Source: Hsuehochloa calcarea (taxonomy: Eukaryota > Streptophyta > Magnoliopsida > Poales > Poaceae). From it: a stretch of DNA of 64,000 nucleotides. Under the pieces are notes generated by a model. It made no database searches. It had not been told where the DNA came from and worked only from the letters and a program-made list of their open reading frames with translations. The DNA is taken from NCBI GenBank assembly GCA_036346395.1, contig CM070598.1, positions 8,973,517 through 9,037,516 of the forward strand. The letters run 5' to 3'. The number at the start of each line of letters is the position of its first letter. Position 1 is the first letter of the stretch. This document shows, one piece after another, positions 57,259-64,000 of this stretch. The position numbers and the translations under genes were made by a program.

Positions 57259-59684
57259 AACATTGCTCATAATGAATTTTAGATGAAATCAAGGATAACA
57301 TACGCTTTGCATACTACTCGCAGACGTGTGTCTCGATCTTCGGGTTCCCAAGTCTTGTTTAACTAACTTGATGTCGAGACACATCGTTCTTCGTGCCTTG
57401 ATTTTTCGTGATTGCCGCGAAAGAGGAAGGACACGTGCTTTGTCAACTCCGATCGTTCACGTCATATTAGGAGACTCAAGATGGTTCACCTCCTTCACGC
57501 GGTCGACGGGTTTCAAGCATCTCGAGAACTTCCCATCGCCAGCCGTTAAGCTCTTATTCAGGTACTTACACTCTACTCTCTTTGTATGGCATTTGATATT
57601 CCTGTTCTTTATCCTTGTCCATTCGGGGGTTTTTCTTATCCTAATTGTGCGGGCTGTCGGCTAGATAGGAAGAGTACCTCAGGCGCTTGTCACCCACTAG
57701 ATTCTTCTCTTGTATCTTGTTTTTATCCTCACCAAATCTTTAGACCCAACTAGGTTTGCCACCTTGAGAAGCGAGTTAGGGGTTATTTATCCTTATGGGT
57801 TGGTTTGAGGGGGAGTTTGATCTTTTCTGATCTTTCCTTGTTCTTTTGATCTTTTATTGTTCTTTTTCTGAACTTAGTGATCTTTTTGAACTCTTTAGGT
57901 TTTTAGGCTTTTTAATTGCATCTCATTGTGTCATATTGCATTCATATGAAAAATCCAACAAGTGGTTACAACAAGTGGTATGAAAAATCCAAAAAGATGC
58001 ATTGTAATATAAGTCTTTCTGCTTATCTTTTAAAATTGATGAAGCTTTGCCTATTACCCTTTAGAGCTTTTGTATTTCAATTCTTGCTCAATGTCATGTC
58101 TAGTTCTTTGACTTGCTAGAACTATCATGTTTTTACATGTGTAGCTAAGTCTTTGCTATATGAGCTAGAATCTTTTAAACAACTCAAACTAAGAAATTGC
58201 AATTTGTGGATGTTTTAGCGAGTTGCGCAATTAGTGCTCCTCTTGTGACATTGGCCCTGTCAGAATTGCTTTGTTAGCTCTTTGATCTAAAATTGACCAT
58301 TACTTGAGCTTTTGTGTTCTTGAGATTCTAAAAATGCTCTTGTGAAAAATGAAAATCAAGATTGTCTTATGCTTAAACTGTGCCAAACTATTCTTACGAG
58401 ACTGCTTGTCAAATGACATGAACTTGGAGATAGTTTGATGAACCAGACGATCTCATGGGGACTGCTTGTCAGAAATGACATGAACCTCAAGATTTGTCGC
58501 CCCGGTAGAAGCTTAGAAAGAGTTTGTGGATGGCTCCTAGTCCAGGATCTTCTTTACTAAGATATACCTTTAATCAACTTTTGGTCGAAGCTTAGGATGA
58601 GTTTGTGGATGGCTCCTAGTCCAGGATCTTGTCACTAAGTTAGATCATTAGTCAACTTCAATATTCAATGCAAATGAGAAAAATGTTGACAATTGGGCGT
58701 TTACAAAATATTGAGCAAAATGATTCAATACGGGACTTGATTGACTCTTAATGTGGTCTTTGTTAGATTTTGATCTCACATTGACATTTTGACATGGCCA
58801 ATTTCACTTTAGGATCCTGTTGATGAACTTGTGAATTTGAAGCGTTGCTTAAATTGATCAAATCTCTCGCTTTACTTTTGAGCCTTTGTGCTTAGCTTTG
58901 ATATATATGTCTTACCATGATCTTGCTAATATTTGTCGGGCTTGATATGTTGTTTGTGCAATATTAGAGATACTAGCTTGTTCTTTTGGGTAATCTCCAA
59001 AGCTTCTTGTAATCAAAATTGAAAAATTCAAAAATGAAGCCACTCCATTGCACTTCATGCATACTCCTGCTTTATGCTTCTTTTATTTCGCTTCTTTCTT
59101 TATCATCTATTGGTTATCTCGGATGAGAGGAAGGCGTGATTCCTTGATGAATCCATTGTCAAAGGGGAGAAGATGTGTTAATTAATGAGAAGATATTTCT
59201 TTGGGAGAAGATGTGTTATATTTCTTTGCTATGTTTATTTGGAGAAGATGTGTTAATGAGAAGATATTTCTTTGTTGGGGAGAAGATTAAACAAAGGGAA
59301 TGGCGAAAAGTTAAAAGTTTTTGAAAATCGAGGATCATAGTGAGGGGGAGTTCTTGAGTTGCATTCTTATTGTTTTATTGAATATTCTGAACTTGAATTG
59401 CATTCTTTTATCCTCACAATGATCATAGGTCAATTGAAAAATTGTTCTTTCATATGGACCTCATGTGAGAATTTTGACCCTTTTCTGGAAATCAAAGTTT
59501 TATGCTTTCTTTTGTCTTGTCTCACATGCCTATACTATTCTGAGGCAAGCTTGGTCATTTTCATTGCTTTTTCTTGCTTATGGACCAAGTTGTGCCTTTG
59601 TGCGAAAACTGCGAGTAAACTCGTTTTCAAACCTCTTCCTTACATTTTCTGGATAATTGCCAATGTGTTCATCAAGGGGGAGAT
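57259..59684 (+). other. Non-coding 3' interior of the large Copia-type element
   Basis: No pol domains are present. A phrase of about 45 bases (GAGTTTGTGGATGGCTCCTAG core) is duplicated at about 58512 and 58590. A second phrase (GGGACTGCTTGTC, ATGACATGAAC) is repeated in variants at about 58400 and 58460. Confidence 0.6.
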
Positions 59685-61480
59685 TGTGGATTTCATGGGG
59701 ATATGTTCCAGATCTTAGGATGATGTGACAATTGGCAATGGCGTTTACGGTTTGTCGTTTCACGCGTTTTCGACAAAGTGTCAGGCTTACTGGACAGGGG
59801 CGGTCCGACCGGTCCTTGCACGGCGGTCCGACCGGTCCCAAATCGGTCGGACCGGCCATATGGGGATCGGACCGCGGTGACCAAAGTGGTCAAAATGATT
59901 TGGGCCAAAAATAGGTGTTGTAGGCAAGTGAGGGATCCCAATGCACTTGGTCTCATAATTTTGGAGACTCGAGAAGAAGTTCTATTCGTTTGTATTTTCC
60001 GAAGGTTTGAATTTGGGGCTTGAATTTGGCTAAGTCCCAAGGCGGTCCGGCCGCTCACGAGGAGCGGTCAAGCCGCCAGAAGCGGTCCGACCGCTCACTG
60101 GAGCGTCCGACCGGTTTCTACTTGAGCGTCGGCCAACCGTGGCGATGTTGTTTTGTTAGGTCAAAGTCATTGGTTTCATGGCATATGATTTGCATGATGC
60201 ATGTTTTGACTAACATGGGTCAAGTTGTGAAGAACTTGTTCCCGAATCACGTGTTTGCTTGTCTATGGTTGTGCGGGTTGCTTGGTGGTCAACGACGGTC
60301 AGCGGCGAGGAAGATCGGGACTAGACTTGGAGAGTTGAGGTCGAGCGATTGGCGATGCGGGTGAGGTCAACGACTCAAGCGTGACACAAGATGGACAAGG
60401 GTGACCTATTGGCAAATCCATGACGCATGGTGAAGCGGTTTAGGTCAAAAGGTTAAAGACGGCGCTTTGCGAAGCGTGCGTGTGTGACTCGTTTGTTAGT
60501 GGGCCTTAACGGGAGCCCAATGGAGTCAAACCCTAGGAGTCTAGGCCTCCACTATAAATAGGGGGAGGTGGTGGCTGCACCACCAAGCTCTCTCTCTCTC
60601 TCTCGCCTCTTTTGTTGCAAAACCCTAATTGGCTTAGGGGAGTTGAGGTGGAGGCTAGGGCTCTTTATGGTTTGAGGAGAATTTCGTGATCTTGGATTGA
60701 CCACTGATCCATGATGGCGTGGGTGTAATCCAGCGACGATCACGTTCTTAATCAATGCAAGGTTTGCTTGAGATAAGTCTCTTTTCGTTCTTGCTTTCAA
60801 TTTCGTGATTTTAGGGCTTTCTTTGATCCACGAGTTTTTGATTGATTCTTTCACGTGGATTAGCTTGTTGTGATGTGTGGGAACCCATCTAGGATCAATT
60901 TGATCATCAATCACCCACGAGCAAGCGATTGGATCTAGTTTTCACTTTTGCCCGGTTTTGCACCCTTCTTCAATCAGATCGTAAAAGATATTTGTTCGTC
61001 CAAGAATTATCATAATTGTTGATTGGAATAGGTCCTTAATATCATAGAGAAGGTGTGTGCAAAGTTTCGTGAAGTTTGGAGTTGAGAATCAAAAGTTAGA
61101 CCTAATTGCAACTTCGTCATCGGGCTGTTTTTACTGTTCTGGAGCCTGCCGGTCGGACCGCCCCACACCAGAGGTCAGACCGATTTTGGTGCCGGTCCGA
61201 CCGCCCCACACCAGAGGTCAGACCGATTTTGGTGCGGTCCGACCGCCAGATGCAATGGATCGGGCAAGCCGACCTCTGTTAAGATTTGATTCTTGCTGAT
61301 TTTTGTCGCATTGCTTAGGGGTTTAATTGGATTCAATACTAGTCTTCCGCTGTACTGATATATTGATCTTCATAGCTTCATCATAGCTATTGGAGTGAAA
61401 TTGTGTTGAATTCATATTTTGTGAAAAAGTGAGCGTGCTCCTATTCACCCCCCCCCTCTAGTCGCCTTTTCGGTCCAACA
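59685..61480 (+). repeat. 3' LTR of the large Copia-type element
   Basis: Partner of 53240-54997. Many differences between the two are CAG or CTG in one copy against CG in the other. Confidence 0.92.
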
Positions 61481-61610
61481 AGTATTTAACAATAAAACTT
61501 TAGAAAGCATGTGAAAATAATCTGGACTAGAAGATCAGTCCCTTATACATAGTTTAAATTGGCAAGTACTACATACAAAATACTGCATATATCTTCCATC
61601 TATCCTATCG

Positions 61611-61862
61611 TCATGCTACCAAAGCTATTGCAATAGCGTCACGGAGGCCGTTCATATCAACATCATCCATAACAGATGTATCATCATGTGCGCTGAGGTT
61701 AGTGGACATGTCCCCGTCTACATAATCATCATTCCTGTCTGCACGAGAAAAATCATTATCAATCAAAGCACTATCTCGAATAAAATTATGCAAAGTCATT
61801 GTTGCAATGATAATTTTCTTTTGCTTGTGCTCATTGTAACTTAGAAATTTAAGTAGACTCAA
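61611..61862 (-). pseudogene. Harbinger-type transposase C-terminal fragment
   Basis: An 83-codon frame reads QKKIIIATMTLHNFIRDSAL and ends MNGLRDAIAIALVA, the tail typical of plant HARBI1-like DDE transposases and nucleases. The catalytic DDE part is absent. It lies between the Copia insertion and the right terminal repeat of the host element, in keeping with that element being PIF/Harbinger. Confidence 0.75.
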
Positions 61863-62132
61863 TCGAATATGCCAGTGGGAAGGCGAACAGGCAAGATTGC
61901 TTTAAATACTAGGTATGAGGTGGGTAATTTCTGCGAAGTCTGGGGGTATTCTTGGAACGCTGGAGGTGGGAAGCTGTGGGAAGCACCTCAACACTGGCTT
62001 TTCGCTTTTGGCTTCCATATGTATTGACAGCTTTGAGCTTCCTGTGAAAGTCAGAAAAAAAGCCAACCGTTTGGCACAGCTTCTGGCTTTTCTCACCCAA
62101 AAGCCAAAGCAGAAGCTGTACCAAACAGAGCC

Positions 62133-62562
62133 GTATACTAGGCATGATCTCATGTATCTTGTATAGGGCTGAGTATTTAATTAGGGATAATTTGTTCTAC
62201 ATGGATACCATAAATTGAAAAATAGCATCGGTAAATTTTTTCCATTTAATTGTCGATACTTCCCTTGCGATCCATGGAATGCCATCAACGTGCGGCCTCA
62301 TTCAAAGTCTTTCAGTGAGGAATCTCCATGCGTTTACAAACATTTGGGCCGTACGAGTGGAAGCAAGCCTATAATCCCAGCCCGCATAAATGGGCTTTTT
62401 TTTTTGGTATGGGAGACTGGAACGAAGGACGAGACAAGAACACGCGAGGAGCCGAGTGATAAATTTTGCAAGCGATTCTTTGCAGCCCATACGCGCAATG
62501 CAACGCAACGCTGAACAACACACCCTGACAAGTGACAGAGCACCGAACACATTTTGCACTGC
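62133..62562. other. 3' flank of UGT-E
   Basis: No gene. It should contain the 3' UTR and poly(A) region of UGT-E, but no signal is clear enough to mark. Confidence 0.4.
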
Positions 62563-64000
62563 TCATTCAGTCAGAAGTTTCACAAGCCTTCTGAAATTCT
62601 CGTGGGAGGAGCCGCCTTCACCGATGCACCCGCAAGCAGCATCCTTGAGCGCGCGCACCCTCTCGCCGATCTCCTCGTCGTCGACGACCATCTCCACCTT
62701 GCTGCTCACCTCCTCCTTCGTCACGATGCCGTCCGCGCCGGGCGACACCGCCAGGCCCGTCCTCCACACGTTGGTGATGTAGCTCCGGTCCAGGAACTGG
62801 TCGCAGAAGTAGGGCCAGCACAGGATCGGCACGCCGTTCCTCACGCCCTCCAGCGTCGAGTTCCACCCGCAGTGCGACACGAAGCACGCCACCGCACGGT
62901 GCGCCAGCACCTGCCGCGGTATGAAACAAAGTTAACAGACATCACGCCCTGAGATGACTAACAAACAAGCGATGGAATCGTGTAAAGAGTAGAGGAAATT
63001 GAAGCATAGAGTTGTAAGTAACTAGACCTGCTGCTGGGGGCACCAGCTGACGATCATGCCCTTGCCGGATACGCGGTGTTGAAACTCGTCGAACCACGCC
63101 TTGCTCAGGCCGGTCGTGAAGTCCGGCCGCACCACCCACAGGAACGGGCGGCCGGTGAGCTCCAGCCCCTCGGCGAGCTCATTGAACTGCCGCGGGTCGA
63201 AGATGGTCATGCTGCCGAAGGCCACGTACACGACGGAGTTGTCGGGCCGAGCGTCGAGCCACTTGAGGCACCTCATGTCCTCTGGCAAGAAGTGCCCGAC
63301 GGGCTTCCGGAACTCCCGGTCGGCGAGCAGCGGACCGATGGGCAGTATGTTGGGGAACAGCTTGAACACGGCGGCCTCGGCCTCGTGGAACGAGTTGCAC
63401 ACGACGATCTCGGCGAGTTGGTTGAGCTTATTGTTCCGGGACACAAGCTGGAAGATGATCGGCTGACCGTCGGGGGCACCGGCGTTGTTCCACGACATCT
63501 GGGACGTGTGGATCGGCGGCGCCCCGGGGGCGAGCTGGAACATCTCGTGTCGCTTCGGCAAGCCTGAGTTTGATTGGTCGTGTGTACGAGTCGATGAATG
63601 TGTTCAGATGTGCCATGCCGAGCAATTAAGCAAGAAAAGATACAAACGACGGTCGGGTGGATCCTAATTTCGTACCCTTGTCGTCGAGGACGCCGTCCTC
63701 TATCAGCTGCGGGATCTTGAACATGATCGCGAGGCACGCCGCGGACGCGCACCAGAACGAGGCCACCCGGATGCCGAGCTTCTTGGCGACCTCGAAGGAC
63801 CACCCCATGTTCTCGTCGCCGATGAGCCACCTGACCTTGGCGCGCCCGGCCGCCTCCATCTCCCCGACGAGCCGCTCCAGGTACCCCGGCATATGCCGCG
63901 AGTAGGCGTCGATGAGCTTGTTGAGGTCCTTGCGGTCCTCGTCGTCGGCCAGCCCGTCCGGGATGGACGCCAGGTGGATGCCGCCCAGCGCCGCCCCGCC
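62563..64000 (-). CDS. UGT-E: UGT83A1-like glycosyltransferase, 5' end beyond the window
   Basis: Exon 1 is 64000-63676 and incomplete, intron 1 63675-63564 (112 bases), exon 2 63563-63028, intron 2 63027-62911 (117 bases), exon 3 62910-62563. All four junctions are GT-AG and phases fit. Intron 1 is at the same place as in UGT-A and UGT-B (after DDKG, before LPKRHEMF). Intron 2 splits the donor-sugar motif between WCPQQQ and VLAHRAV; the rest reads HCGWNSTLEG to WPYFCDQ, with the final Gln. The conserved Asp is seen in LIGDENMGW; the catalytic His lies outside the window. No lesion is visible, so it is probably functional. Confidence 0.88.

Larger units (their letters stand above)
53240..61480 (+). 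mobile_element. Large Copia-type LTR element, non-autonomous, 8241 bp
   Basis: LTRs of 1758 and 1796 bp start TGTGGATTTCATGGGG and end CGGTCCAACA. Perfect target duplications AGTAT are at 53235-53239 and 61481-61485. The primer binding site is TGGTATCAGAGC and the polypurine tract CAAGGGGGAGAT (59673-59684). The internal 4.7 kb has a gag remnant only; no protease, integrase or reverse transcriptase was found, so it depends on another element. The gag type resembles the SIRE/Maximus group of Copia, by recall of the family. Confidence 0.88.
52988..62132. mobile_element. PIF/Harbinger-like DNA transposon remnant, hosting a Copia element
   Basis: Terminal inverted repeats GGCCTTGTTTGGCACAGCT (52988-53006) and its partner (62114-62132) agree at 16 of 19 positions. 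GTA lies outside both ends (52985-52987 and 62133-62135), a three-base duplication as this superfamily makes, though TTA or TAA is more usual. Without the Copia insertion the remnant is about 0.9 kb and keeps only the transposase C-terminus near its right end. Confidence 0.7.

Noticed and set aside
63076..63567. A 163-codon plus-strand frame opposite UGT-E
   Set aside because: Antisense shadow of exon 2, with no conserved domain.

Overview
This is a plant nuclear window, almost certainly from a grass. The evidence is intron-containing genes with GT-AG junctions, GC-rich monocot-style coding exons set in AT-rich DNA, and abundant nested LTR retrotransposons and terminal-inverted-repeat elements. 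There are no bacterial-style operons, ribosome binding sites or CRISPR arrays, and I saw no rRNA or tRNA genes. The species cannot be fixed from sequence alone.

Region 1 (about 0.3-19 kb) is a tandem segmental duplication of about 7.4 kb. Each copy carries a complete UDP-glucose 6-dehydrogenase gene (699-2141 and 11953-13395, both minus) with an intronless 480-codon reading frame, an intron in the 5' leader and a TATA box. A second, distal promoter and leader exon is visible at copy 2 and looks destroyed at copy 1. The two proteins differ at only five residues while introns and flanks carry large indels. Between the copies lie a degenerate AT-rich satellite, a GC-richer minisatellite next to a TATA box, and a foldback. 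Copy 2 holds a 1.6 kb solo LTR.

Region 2 (about 19-43 kb and 62.5-64 kb) is a cluster of UGT83A1-like family 1 glycosyltransferases, all on the minus strand. In order they are: UGT-A, a pseudogene split in exon 2 by a 3.07 kb solo LTR; a short UGT fragment; UGT-B, the one complete gene (453 aa, one intron); UGT-C, an otherwise open 455-codon gene cut by a 5.1 kb Copia element with a perfect GCCAC target duplication; UGT-D, a pseudogene broken by a 2.5 kb insert containing a near-perfect inverted pair of about 975 bp LTR arms; and UGT-E, whose 5' end runs off the window and which has an extra intron inside the donor-sugar motif.

Region 3 (about 43-62 kb) is a stack of nested elements. A TRIM-type mini-retrotransposon carries an 8.67 kb Ty3/gypsy element in one LTR (target duplication GGAGT). 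A PIF/Harbinger-like element (52988-62132) carries an 8.24 kb non-autonomous Copia-type element (target duplication AGTAT).

Functionally, the UDP-glucose dehydrogenases make UDP-glucuronate for cell-wall polysaccharides, and the UGTs would transfer sugar from a nucleotide sugar such as UDP-glucose to small molecules. They share a substrate pool, but nothing in the sequence shows co-regulation. The most unusual structure is the hairpin-rich LTR at 40.0-42.3 kb: repeated short hairpins with a constant TGNGT loop and compensated stems, two hairpins enclosing polypurine tracts, all duplicated head to head.
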